From assembly GCF_901212495.1 (NCBI RefSeq), contig NZ_CAAKNY010000041.1, forward strand, positions 95,459 to 155,334: 59,876 bases of DNA, given 5' to 3'. Made by a program: the position numbers and the translations under genes. The notes beneath the pieces are model-generated. The model had not been told where the DNA came from, made no database searches, and was given only the letters and a program-made list of their open reading frames with translations. Shown in pieces: positions 15,148-23,465 of the stretch (position 1 is its first letter; every line of letters begins with the position of its first letter). Origin of the DNA: Collinsella aerofaciens (lineage in GTDB: Bacteria > Actinomycetota > Coriobacteriia > Coriobacteriales > Coriobacteriaceae).

Positions 15148-17865
15148 TCAATTGTTATTGCCACCATCGAGCAATACCTCAAAATCTTTCGCCGGCATGG
15201 GGCGGTAGTAGAGGAAACCCTGGGCGTAGCGGGCGCCCATTTGTCGTAGCATGTTCGCCTGCTCATTTGTCTCGACGCCTTCGACCACGACGGGCAGATG
15301 GAGCGAATGCGCCATCTCGAGCATCGATGAAATGATTTGCGTGCTGCGGCCATGATCGCCGTCGACGGGCACAAATGCGCGGTCGAGCTTGATGACGTCG
15401 ACGTTGACGTTCTTGAGCATCGCGAGCGTGGACTGACCGGTGCCAAAATCGTCCATATAGGTCGAGAAGCCGCGGGCGTGCAGGTCGGCCGTCAGTTTGT
15501 CCACGACCTCGGACTCTCCCGTATAAGCCGTCTCGGTGATCTCGATACGCATGAGCTTGGGCGGTAGGTTGTTCTGGGCGGCAAGCGCTCCCATATGTTC
15601 GGCAACGTCGCAGGCAAGGATATCCACGCGCGACACATTAAGCGAGATCGGAACCACACGAAGTCCTCGATTGATGCGTTTGCGCAGCCACGAGGCGACA
15701 CCCTGCCAAATGTATTTGTCGAGCGTCACCACAAAGCCGCTTTCCTCGAGAGCGGGGATAAAGGTGGCAGGTGAAATGAGGGAGCTATCTTTGTCAATCC
15801 AGCGCGTGAGCGCCTCGGCGCCAATAATCTCGCCGGTTTTCATATCGACCTGGGGCTGCAAGTGATAGGTAATGCGACCGTTTGAGAGCGCATACTGGAA
15901 TTCGGTCAGCGTGCGGTGGAACGCGACTTCGCGCTCGTACTCCGCGGGGCAGAAAATGGCAATGCGCTCCTTAAAGTCGTTTTTTGCGCGTTGATTGGTA
16001 TACATGGCCTTTGCCTGCGCATCGATGGTGATTTCCTCACTGGAGTCGATGGGGTAAACGCCCATGGACGGCCAGAAGCCTACGCCGTCATCATGTCTGG
16101 CTACGGCCTCGCGAACGCGGCTATAGATTTGATGGATGGTGTTGTGCTCAAAGGGGATGAGTATGCAAAAGTCGTCTTGGCCCCAGTGCCCTGCGACGCC
16201 CATATCGCCATTCTCGATATTCTTGAGGACCGTGCCCACATCGGCGAGCACGCGGTCGCCCTCGGCCTGGCCGTGCCATTCATTAAACAGGCGCATGTGG
16301 CCCATGTCGACCGTGGCGACGCACCAGGTGCCGTCGCGCCTTGTCTTGAGAAATGTATTGGCGCGCCGCATAAACTCACTGGGTCGATAGAGGCCCGTGA
16401 GCGAGTCGATGCGTTCGGCTATGGCGCTTTTACGCTCAGCCTCGGGTATGGGGAGGCTGTCGTTGGGAACAAGTCCGCCGGCCGTGCGAAGGCGACGGTC
16501 GAGTTCGCCTAAAACGGCGGTCGTCTGATGGGTTAAGTGCTCGTAAAAGGCCGGGACGACAAGACAGACGGGAGTAATGGTGTCGCCTGCGATTCGAATA
16601 GGAGCGAAAACGGCCTCTTTAAGGTGGCAGGTCAGTTGCTCGAATGCCTCGCGGCCCAAATCGTTGCTGAGCACGACGAACTGGACGTTTCGTGAACGGT
16701 AGACCCGGCTCCTGCCGCGGGTGATCGACAGCATGCGGCCTGCGTATTCGGCAAGCATGTTGTCGACAGCCTCGGCCCCGTAGAGCTCGTTGAGCTTTGC
16801 CGTGCCACGAACGCGCACCGCTATAAGGCCCGTCTCGCAACGGTCGCGACGGCAGGCATCGATAGCGTTGACCAGCATGCGCTGCGTTCCGAGGCCAGTG
16901 GCGGCGTCGACGGTTTCGACAAGTGAGTGGTTGACGAGCTCGCCGACGTAGAGCGAGGGGGCATTTCCGTCGCCATCGATACGAAACCCGCGAGCACGGC
17001 AGAGGACGTAGCCGCCGGCGGCATTGCGTACACGGTACTGCATGACTCGACGGTGCTTGGTGCCGTTATAGACTTGGTCGATGTCGTCGATACAGGCTTC
17101 AAGGTCATCGGGATGGACGCGCGTTTTCCAGTAATCGCGGTAGTTATCTATATGCTCCGAAGGAAGACCGAGATCGCGCAAGGCACCTTGCGACCAAAGG
17201 ATGCGATGTTTGTCCAAGTTCTCGATAAAGAAATAACGGCCTTCGTTGAGCATCGAAAACGCGTCGAAAACGCGGTCGCTTATTTCGAAGTCGTCGGCGT
17301 GGACTTGCGTGATATTGCGTCGATCAAGGTGCATGGCATGACGTAGCTTGTAGTCGTACATGCGATGATCGGCATCGAGTGTCATACGATTGGGGGCTTC
17401 ACCCAGGGCGGGGTCGGCGTGTGACACTCCGTAGCTAAACGAGTGAGGCATCTCGGAATCGTTGTTTTTGAGCAGGATCGTTCGGCAGTGTTCCAGACGT
17501 TCGGCGAGGTCGTCCTCGGTTGCAATCGTAGATAAGATGGCAAACTCATCGCCTCCCAGACGAAATGCCGCCTCGTCTACCTTCATATACAGCTTGAGAT
17601 AGAGGCTTACCTGCAAGATATAGCGGTTACCTTCGTCATGTCCAAAGATGTCGTTGCAGTGCTTAAGGTTATCGATGTCGATAAAAGCCATGGTCACGGG
17701 CAGTTCCTGTTCCCAGATTTCCTCTAAGGAATGGGCAAAGCCGCCGCGGTTGCCAAGTCCGGTGAGCTGGTCGGTAAAGGCGGTCCTGATCAGATCCTCC
17801 TGACGCTCGAGAAGGTCACGGACGGTCTTTTCGAGTGTTTCGGTGTAATTGCTGTCAGTGTCCAT
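15148..17865 (-). CDS. Cyclic-di-GMP protein: GGDEF-PAS-GGDEF-GGDEF-EAL
   Basis: This protein of about 905 residues has an N-terminal intact GGDEF domain (RLGGDEF, about 102-108), a PAS-like domain, a degenerate GGDEF-like domain (YRSRNVQFVVLS), another altered GGDEF domain (WGQDDFCILIP) and a C-terminal EAL phosphodiesterase domain with GAEALTRW, RIEITETAY, YMDDFGTGQS, IKLDRAFV and VVEGVET intact. It may both make and destroy cyclic di-GMP, with one activity dominant. The first three domains align with the neighbouring 509-residue protein, so the pair arose by duplication. The start is uncertain: ATG 17865 lacks a strong ribosome site and a GTG at 17922 is possible. Confidence 0.85.
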   Translation of the reverse strand: MDTDSNYTETLEKTVRDLLERQEDLIRTAFTDQLTGLGNRGGFAHSLEEIWEQELPVTMAFIDIDNLKHCNDIFGHDEGNRYILQVSLYLKLYMKVDEAAFRLGGDEFAILSTIATEDDLAERLEHCRTILLKNNDSEMPHSFSYGVSHADPALGEAPNRMTLDADHRMYDYKLRHAMHLDRRNITQVHADDFEISDRVFDAFSMLNEGRYFFIENLDKHRILWSQGALRDLGLPSEHIDNYRDYWKTRVHPDDLEACIDDIDQVYNGTKHRRVMQYRVRNAAGGYVLCRARGFRIDGDGNAPSLYVGELVNHSLVETVDAATGLGTQRMLVNAIDACRRDRCETGLIAVRVRGTAKLNELYGAEAVDNMLAEYAGRMLSITRGRSRVYRSRNVQFVVLSNDLGREAFEQLTCHLKEAVFAPIRIAGDTITPVCLVVPAFYEHLTHQTTAVLGELDRRLRTAGGLVPNDSLPIPEAERKSAIAERIDSLTGLYRPSEFMRRANTFLKTRRDGTWCVATVDMGHMRLFNEWHGQAEGDRVLADVGTVLKNIENGDMGVAGHWGQDDFCILIPFEHNTIHQIYSRVREAVARHDDGVGFWPSMGVYPIDSSEEITIDAQAKAMYTNQRAKNDFKERIAIFCPAEYEREVAFHRTLTEFQYALSNGRITYHLQPQVDMKTGEIIGAEALTRWIDKDSSLISPATFIPALEESGFVVTLDKYIWQGVASWLRKRINRGLRVVPISLNVSRVDILACDVAEHMGALAAQNNLPPKLMRIEITETAYTGESEVVDKLTADLHARGFSTYMDDFGTGQSTLAMLKNVNVDVIKLDRAFVPVDGDHGRSTQIISSMLEMAHSLHLPVVVEGVETNEQANMLRQMGARYAQGFLYYRPMPAKDFEVLLDGGNNN

Positions 17866-18189
17866 GTTGTAAGCGGCTTTCTGAGGACGGGGCGGATTGC
17901 GTCGGGCGAGCTCGTTGTGCACACGCGTTGTCGTTCAGCGCCTTGCGTGTATCCAGGCCCCGCCTTGCTGCGTTGCTGGGCTAATTTTTCGGCTAGCGTT
18001 CGCCGTTGATAACTGCTGAGTAGTATGAACAGCAGTATATGATTGTATACGGGCGCCCATGCTGTGGGAGGGTATTATTCGCCAAACAGTGGTGCGACAA
18101 TGCGATGTTCGATGAAAAATGCAACTGAGACGATATATGTTGACGGGTATATTTGTCTCGGTTTAAAACGCAGAAACGGAGATGGTCGT
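17866..18189. other. Divergent intergenic region
   Basis: 324 bases between the divergent cyclic-di-GMP gene and the patatin gene. Its right half is AT-richer and should hold both promoters. I saw no palindrome, RNA gene or small gene with a convincing ribosome site. Confidence 0.5.
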
Positions 18190-19059
18190 ATGGCGCAGCC
18201 AGATACGACGCGCACGGTGGGGCTTGCGCTCGAGGGAGGCGGCTACCGCGGTATGTATACGGCGGGCGTGCTCGACGTATGGATGGAGCACAGCTTAACT
18301 TGCGACCATATGGTGGGTGTCTCGGCGGGCGCGGCGTTTGGCTACAACTTTAAATCGCGCCAGATCGGTCGCGCCATTCGTTACAACAAGGCCTATTGCG
18401 CCGACAAGCGCTATGCGAGCGTGACAAGCTGGTTGCGAACCGGCAACATGTTCAATGCCGATTTTGCCTATCACGAGGTGCCCGTCGAGCGCGATCCCAT
18501 CGATTTGGAGACATATCGCGCCTGTCCCATGCGGTTTACGTGCGTGTGTACCGATATCGAGACGGGCAAGGCCGTCTATCACGATTTGCCGTATGGTGAC
18601 GAGCGCGATATCGAGTGGATCCGGGCGTCGTCGGCGATTCCCGTGGCAACGCGTCCTGTCGCTATTGACGGGCATAAATATCTAGATGGCGGCGTGGCTG
18701 ATTCCATTCCCAGTGCTTGGCTGTTTGCGCAGGGGTATGACCGCAACGTGGTGGTGCTGACGCAGCCGGCGGGCTTTGTAAAGCAGCCCAACAGCGTGAT
18801 GCCCATGCTGCGGCGCGTGTTCCGTCACTACCCGGAGTTTGTCGCAGCGCTTGAGCATCGGCATGAGGTCTACAATGCCGCGCTCGACGACTTGGCACGT
18901 CGCGAGGCTGCCGGCGAGATCTTTGTGGTGCGGCCGAGCGAATCGGTGAAGGTGCCGTCGCTGTGCCGCGAACCCGATGAACTCGAGCGCATCTATCAGA
19001 TCGGTCGCCGCGATGCGGAGGCGACTTTGCCGGCACTGGAGACATATCTGGCAGGGTAG
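18190..19059 (+). CDS. Patatin-like phospholipase
   Basis: This 289-residue enzyme has the patatin hallmarks: oxyanion loop EGGGYRGMYTAGVLD (about 14-28), nucleophile elbow GVSAG (about 43-47) and the catalytic Asp motif DGGVADSIP (about 174-182). It is a serine/aspartate-dyad lipid acyl hydrolase of the bacterial RssA/YjjU-like type, with no signal peptide, so it is cytoplasmic. The ATG at 18190 is where conserved sequence begins; the upstream in-frame extension is not family-like. It stands alone, followed by the palindromic array. Confidence 0.88.
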   Translation: MAQPDTTRTVGLALEGGGYRGMYTAGVLDVWMEHSLTCDHMVGVSAGAAFGYNFKSRQIGRAIRYNKAYCADKRYASVTSWLRTGNMFNADFAYHEVPVERDPIDLETYRACPMRFTCVCTDIETGKAVYHDLPYGDERDIEWIRASSAIPVATRPVAIDGHKYLDGGVADSIPSAWLFAQGYDRNVVVLTQPAGFVKQPNSVMPMLRRVFRHYPEFVAALEHRHEVYNAALDDLARREAAGEIFVVRPSESVKVPSLCREPDELERIYQIGRRDAEATLPALETYLAG

Positions 19060-19080
19060 AGGCTGCCGCCGCTATCTCGG

Positions 19081-19252
19081 CGGAAAGCGCATCCCGGAAT
19101 GAGCGTTTGGAATGGGATGCGGTTTCCGCGAGAGGCCCGTGGCGGAAAGTTCATCCCGGAATATGTGTTCAGACTGGGATGCAGTTTCCCACTGCCCCTC
19201 TATACGGAAAGCGCATCCCGGAATGGAGGTCCAAACTGGGATGCGCTTTCCG
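19081..19252. repeat. Array of three 48-bp palindromes with 62-bp period
   Basis: Units at 19081-19128, 19143-19190 and 19205-19252 each read cggaaagcgcatcccggaat, an 11-base variable loop, then a complementary right arm (tgggatgcgctttccg). Unit length (48) and spacer length (14) are both constant. Arm differences among units are mostly compensated or lie at wobble positions. It occupies the gap between the patatin and thiE stops, so it could act as a composite terminator or REP-type (BIME-like) element. Confidence 0.9.
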
Positions 19253-19295
19253 CTCTTGAAGATATGAGACGGCAGAGCAGCTGCTCGGCTCGCGT

Positions 19296-19991
19296 TTACG
19301 CCTGCTGCCAGGTGTCGACGAGCTCCTTGGCTGCGGCGTGGGGGTCGTCGGCGCTGCAGACGGCGCTCACCACAAAGAAGCCATCGACGCCGGTGGCCTT
19401 GAGCTGCGGCAGGTCGGCCGTCTTGACGCCGCCGCCCACCACGATGGGCACGGGGCTTGCCGCGTGGAGTGCGGCCAGATCCTCATAGCTTTTGGTGATG
19501 ATGGAGCCATCGGCTGCGCGTCCGCAGTCGCGCTTGGTCTCGGTCTCGTGCAGCGGGCCTACGCCTAGGTAGTCGACCAGGCTCATGTCGGCGGTCTTGA
19601 CGTACTCGAGCATCTCCTCGCAGCGGGCCGAAAGACCCACAATGGCATCGGGGCCCAAAAGTTTGCGGCAGACCTCGACGGGAATATCGCTCTGGCCCAC
19701 GTGCACGCCGTCGACAGCGATGCCCTGCTCGCGCGCGGCGAGCACGCAGTCAAGGCGGTCGTCGATCAGCAGGGCGACCTGACCGGTCTTGCCGGCCTGC
19801 GCGATTGCCTGCGCGGCGTCGCCTGTCAGCGCAATGATCTCGCGGGCGCTTGCAACCTTGGAGCGCACCTGGATGCAGGTAAAGCTGGCGTCGAGCGCCT
19901 GCGCCACCACATCGCCCACGGGGCGCCCGAGTGTGTTTTCGGGGCCGAGTACCAGATAGGCCGAGATATCAAGGTTGTCGCGGATGCTCAT
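19296..19991 (-). CDS. thiE: Thiamine-phosphate synthase
   Basis: This 231-residue TIM-barrel enzyme joins the thiazole phosphate and HMP diphosphate to make thiamine phosphate. Motifs: the N-terminal YLVLGPENTLGR strand, LLIDDRLD (substrate Asp), DGVHVGQSDIP, GLSARCEEM, DYLGVGPLHETETKRD and the phosphate-binding PIVVGGGVKTADLPQL. It is the last gene of the TPP-riboswitch operon and its ATG overlaps the preceding stop by four bases, suggesting translational coupling. Confidence 0.93.
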   Translation of the reverse strand: MSIRDNLDISAYLVLGPENTLGRPVGDVVAQALDASFTCIQVRSKVASAREIIALTGDAAQAIAQAGKTGQVALLIDDRLDCVLAAREQGIAVDGVHVGQSDIPVEVCRKLLGPDAIVGLSARCEEMLEYVKTADMSLVDYLGVGPLHETETKRDCGRAADGSIITKSYEDLAALHAASPVPIVVGGGVKTADLPQLKATGVDGFFVVSAVCSADDPHAAAKELVDTWQQA

Positions 19992-20329
19992 CGTGCTTCC
20001 TCCTGCTTTTTGATCTGTGCTCCCATGCGCTCGAGTTTGCCGGTCATGGTGTCGGTAAATCCGGGTCGAATATCGGCTTTGAGCACGACTTCGGTGCGGA
20101 TGCCCTTGCTCGCCAACACAAAGGTCGCATCGCGTACGACCTGCATAACCTTGTCCCAGTCGCCCTCGATCTCGGTGAACATCGAGGTGGTGCGGTTGGG
20201 AAGGCCGCTCTCGCGAATGACACGTACGACTTCGGCGACCTCGGCGGAGAGCTCGTCGCCCGTGCCGCACGGGGCGATGGCCACGGCGACCAACGTGTTC
20301 ATGCCGGCACTGGTTGCGGCCTTGGACAT
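19988..20329 (-). CDS. Thiamine-binding MTH1187/YkoF-like (UPF0045) protein
   Basis: This 113-residue protein has the ferredoxin-like fold of the MTH1187/YqgV family (VAIAPCGTGDELSAEVAEVV, then SMFTEIEGDWDKVMQVV). Relatives bind thiamine or hydroxymethylpyrimidine. Its location between thiM and thiE in a TPP-riboswitch operon supports a thiamine-ligand role. GAGGAGGC lies within the end of thiM, three bases separate the two genes, and its stop overlaps the thiE start. Confidence 0.85.
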   Translation of the reverse strand: MSKAATSAGMNTLVAVAIAPCGTGDELSAEVAEVVRVIRESGLPNRTTSMFTEIEGDWDKVMQVVRDATFVLASKGIRTEVVLKADIRPGFTDTMTGKLERMGAQIKKQEEAR

Positions 20330-20332
20330 GGC

Positions 20333-21172
20333 TTATGCCTCCTCGAGCTCGAGTCGGTTGTCGGCGATGTCCTGGGCGGTCGCGCGGTAGAGCTCATCGA
20401 TAAAGGCGACCTTAAAGCTTGCCGGGGCATCGGCGACAGCGGCGGCACGCGTGCCGGCAACGTTGTAGACCGCGGTGCCGCAGATGGCTGCCGTAAACGG
20501 GTCGCCGGCGCAGGCATACACGGCCAGCACGCCGCCCTGCGAGCAGCCGCAGCCGGTGATCTTGGACATGAGCGGGCTGCCGCCATGGGACTTGGCCACG
20601 GTCGTGCCGTCGGTGATCAGGTCAACCTCGCCCGAGACAACTACGGCGCCACCGGTGTAGCGAGCGAGCGCCACGGCGGCATCGCGGGCGGCATCAACGG
20701 TATCGGTGGTGTCGACACCGCGGGCGCGGCTGAGGTCGGCTGCCTCACCCTCAAGGTTCCATAGGGCGGCAAGCGCGATGATCTCGGAGGCGTTGCCGCG
20801 CACGATGGAAGGCTTGTACTGCTTGAGCTCGTTTACCAGCTGGGTGCGCAGGCTACCGATGCCCAGGCCCACCGGGTCGAGCACCCAGGGCTTGCCGGCG
20901 TCATGCGCCGCCTTGGCTGCGCGGGGAATCGTCTGCTCGTAGATGGGGAAGAGCGTGCCCATATTGAGATAGATGGCGCCGCCGCCGGCAACGAGCGCCT
21001 CGCCCTCGTCGGGCAGGTAGACCATGGCGGCCGATCCGCCCACGGCGAGCTGCGCGTTGGCGACAAAATCAATCGTCACCGTATTGGTGATGGAGCCGGC
21101 CATCGGATTGGTGGCGCGAATCTCCTCCGCGGCCTTGACTACGTTTTGCTTGAGCTGTTCCGAATTGATCAC
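20333..21172 (-). CDS. thiM: Hydroxyethylthiazole kinase
   Basis: This 279-residue ribokinase-like enzyme phosphorylates the thiazole moiety for thiamine salvage. Motifs: TNTVTIDFVANAQLAVGGSAAM near the N-terminus, WVLDPVGLG, the RGNASEI segment and the catalytic anion-hole region KITGCGCSQGGVLA, where GCGC is diagnostic. The GTG at 21172 is preferred since AAGGAGG lies eight bases upstream. It is the first gene after the TPP riboswitch. Confidence 0.93.
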   Translation of the reverse strand: MINSEQLKQNVVKAAEEIRATNPMAGSITNTVTIDFVANAQLAVGGSAAMVYLPDEGEALVAGGGAIYLNMGTLFPIYEQTIPRAAKAAHDAGKPWVLDPVGLGIGSLRTQLVNELKQYKPSIVRGNASEIIALAALWNLEGEAADLSRARGVDTTDTVDAARDAAVALARYTGGAVVVSGEVDLITDGTTVAKSHGGSPLMSKITGCGCSQGGVLAVYACAGDPFTAAICGTAVYNVAGTRAAAVADAPASFKVAFIDELYRATAQDIADNRLELEEA

Positions 21173-21192
21173 TGCACATGCCTCCTTGGCAT

Positions 21193-21225
21193 AGAAAAGG
21201 GGCGCTGTGCATAGACAGCGCCCCT
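21193..21225 (-). terminator. Riboswitch expression-platform terminator
   Basis: Arms acagcgcccct and aggggcgctgt, followed on the minus strand by TTTTCTAT, lie between the TPP aptamer and thiM. Thiamine pyrophosphate binding would favour this hairpin and stop transcription. Confidence 0.8.
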
Positions 21226-21239
21226 GTAAAGGCGGCATG

Positions 21240-21326
21240 CTCCCTACGCCAGCATTAACTGACAGGTTCAAAGGATTGGGCCCCATGCCCTCTCAGCCTT
21301 GTGGTTTGCACCGCCGGCACTCCTGC
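21240..21326 (-). ncRNA. TPP riboswitch (THI element)
   Basis: Read on the minus strand the segment contains the conserved THI-element blocks in order: GGAGTGCC, GGCTGAGAGGG, CCTTTGAACCTG, GTTAATGCTGG and CGTAGGGA. It is followed by a terminator hairpin and then thiM, so it should repress the thiM operon when thiamine pyrophosphate is abundant. Confidence 0.95.
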
Positions 21327-21355
21327 ATCGAATCTGTTGTTCCCTATACTAGCGC

Positions 21356-21447
21356 ACCTGCCAAAAAGGGACAGGTTTATTTTGGCAGGTGGCAACTGGG
21401 GTGCGGTATTTTCCCAGATAAAACCTGCCAAAATAAACCTGTCCCTT
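21356..21447. repeat. Palindromic repeat B with 25-bp arms
   Basis: Perfect 25-base inverted arms (21366-21390 and 21423-21447) surround a 32-base loop; within the left half acctgccaaaa (21356-21366) also pairs with ttttggcaggt (21380-21390), a nested hairpin. A 30-base relative of the left half occurs at 36490-36519. Confidence 0.9.
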
Positions 21448-21494
21448 ATTGGTAGGTCGTTACAATGGTTACGGTGAAAATGACGGGGGACCTT

Positions 21495-22403
21495 ATGATT
21501 AAACTTGTGCTGACCGATATGGACGATACGCTGATTCCGGCCGGGCATGACGGCGCCAGCGACTACGCCATCGAGGGCATTCATGCCATGCAGGCGGCGG
21601 GTCTGCACTTTGGCCCGGTTTCGGGTCGCCAACCGTCCGCGATGGGCTGGATGTTCAAAAATTGTTCCGAGTGCTTTTCGACCGGTGCGTTCTGCAACGG
21701 CCAGGTCATGTTTGTGGACGGCGAGGTGGTAGCCTCGCATGCGACCGACAACGCCGTCCTGATGCGCTTGGCTGACTACTTGGAGCAAGAGACCGACGAT
21801 ACGTATCTGAAAGTCTACAGTCTGGGCGATGACTTTTGGAATAACGATGCCTATTGTGTGACGAGTGATCCCGAGCGCGTTCGTCGCGCCATGGAGTCGG
21901 GCGGCAACGCATGGCTCAAAGGCGAAGAGGCCCCGTGCCGTCCTGTTGTCGATGATGCCCCGGTATACAAGGCGAATATCTGGAGTGCCCGTTCGCGTGA
22001 GGAGCTCGCGGGGCTACGCGAGCGTGTTGCCGCTGAGGTGCCGGAACTCTCGCTCGTGTTTCCCAACAATCGTGTGCGCCTATTCGACATTCTTCCAGCA
22101 GATTGGGACAAGGGTTGCGCTGCACTGGAGCTGGCGCGCGCTTTGGGCCTGACGCTCGACGAGGTGGCCGTATTCGGCGATTCCGATAACGATCTGCCCA
22201 TGATCGATGCCGTTCCCAACTCCGTCGCAGTCGCCAATGCCAACGAGGCCGTCACGGCTGCCGCGCGCTGGCATATAGGCGCTGCGGCAGATGATACGGT
22301 CGCCGGGGCTCTGCATCAGATTGCCGCCTGCGCCGCGACGGGGGAGATGCCGTCGTTTATGCGTCAGATGGACACAGCGGGTTTTGGCGTCACGAACGTC
22401 TAG
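21495..22403 (+). CDS. HAD-superfamily (Cof-type) hydrolase
   Basis: This 302-residue Cof-type phosphatase has the DxD nucleophile motif LTDMDDTL (Asp8, Asp10), a cap domain and the C-terminal FGDSDNDLPMID Mg-binding motif. Family members hydrolyse sugar phosphates or flavin/PLP precursors; substrate unknown. The ATG at 21495 follows GGGGGA. The LysR gene begins 10 bases after the stop, so the two are probably co-transcribed. Confidence 0.87.
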   Translation: MIKLVLTDMDDTLIPAGHDGASDYAIEGIHAMQAAGLHFGPVSGRQPSAMGWMFKNCSECFSTGAFCNGQVMFVDGEVVASHATDNAVLMRLADYLEQETDDTYLKVYSLGDDFWNNDAYCVTSDPERVRRAMESGGNAWLKGEEAPCRPVVDDAPVYKANIWSARSREELAGLRERVAAEVPELSLVFPNNRVRLFDILPADWDKGCAALELARALGLTLDEVAVFGDSDNDLPMIDAVPNSVAVANANEAVTAAARWHIGAAADDTVAGALHQIAACAATGEMPSFMRQMDTAGFGVTNV

Positions 22404-22413
22404 GGAGAAAGTC

Positions 22414-23310
22414 ATGAAGCTTCAGCAACTCAGGTATGTTGTTAAGGTTGCCGAATGCGGCAGTATCACCGAGGCCTCGCGCCGGCTCTTTGTGTCGCAG
22501 CCTTCGATTACCGCGTCGATCCGCGATCTCGAAAACGAGATGGGCGTGCACATCTTTGAGCGCACCAACAAGGGCGTCATTGTGTCCGAGGAAGGCGAGA
22601 CCTTCTTGGGCTACGCGCGCCAGGTGCTCGACCAGGCCGACCTGCTCGAGGGTAAGTACAAAGGCACGTCCGAGCAGGTGCCGCACTTTAGCGTGAGCTG
22701 CCAGCATTATTCCTTTGCCGTTAACGCGTTTGTCGACGTGATCCGCGAGTTCGATGCCGCGCGCTACGACTTTACCCTGCGCGAGGAGCAGACTCACGAG
22801 ATTATCGAGGACGTCGCGCATATGAAAAGCGAACTGGGCATCCTGTACTTATCCGAGCATAACCGCGAGGTTATCGAGCGCATGCTCGCCGCTAACGAGC
22901 TCGTATTCGAGGGACTCTTCTGCGCCACGCCGCATGTCTTTATATGCGCCGACCATCCACTGGCGGACCACGCCAGCGTGACACTCGAAGATCTCGAGGA
23001 CTACCCATTCCTGTCCTATGAGCAGGGCAGCTATAACTCGTTTTATTATTCTGAGGAACTGACCTCGACGTTTGAGCGCCGCAAGAATATCCGTGTGCGT
23101 GACCGTGCGACGCTGTTCAACCTAGTTATGGGCCTTAACGGTTACACGGTATGTTCGGGCGTGATCAGCCATGAACTTAACGGTCCCGGTATTATCTCGA
23201 TTCCGCTCGATGTGGACGAATACATGGAGATCGGCATTATCACACGCAAGAACACGACGCTCACGCGCTATGGGCGGGCCTATATCGACGCGATTCGTCG
23301 GCACATCTAG
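22414..23310 (+). CDS. LysR-family transcriptional regulator
   Basis: This 298-residue regulator has the LysR winged helix-turn-helix at residues 1-60 (LQQLRYVVKVAECGSITEASRRLFVSQPS as the recognition region) and a periplasmic-binding-like effector domain. AGGGAGA precedes the ATG. The MetE-like gene starts 155 bases downstream behind a LysR-type inverted repeat, so control of that gene is a reasonable inference, not shown. It could sense homocysteine or a sulfur compound. Confidence 0.88.
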   Translation: MKLQQLRYVVKVAECGSITEASRRLFVSQPSITASIRDLENEMGVHIFERTNKGVIVSEEGETFLGYARQVLDQADLLEGKYKGTSEQVPHFSVSCQHYSFAVNAFVDVIREFDAARYDFTLREEQTHEIIEDVAHMKSELGILYLSEHNREVIERMLAANELVFEGLFCATPHVFICADHPLADHASVTLEDLEDYPFLSYEQGSYNSFYYSEELTSTFERRKNIRVRDRATLFNLVMGLNGYTVCSGVISHELNGPGIISIPLDVDEYMEIGIITRKNTTLTRYGRAYIDAIRRHI

Positions 23311-23356
23311 GCTGCTGCGTCCTGCATGGGTCAAATCTCTTTATGGCAGTCCAGAG

Positions 23357-23379
23357 TGATATAGGAAGCATCTATATCA
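23357..23379. promoter_or_regulatory. Candidate LysR operator
   Basis: Perfect arms tgatata and tatatca are separated by nine bases in the gap between the LysR gene and the MetE-like gene, about 90 bases upstream of the latter's start. The symmetry and spacing fit the T-N11-A class of LysR sites. Confidence 0.5.
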
Positions 23380-23465
23380 AACTGTTATAAACGTATATTT
23401 TACGATGGCCATATGAACGCTCATACTCTGTCTCAGTAAAGCAACCAATGCAAAGGGAGATATCT

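Noticed and set aside
19081..19252. CRISPR array
   Set aside because: Repeats are themselves long palindromes with variable loops, spacers are only 14 bases, there are only three units and no cas genes are nearby.
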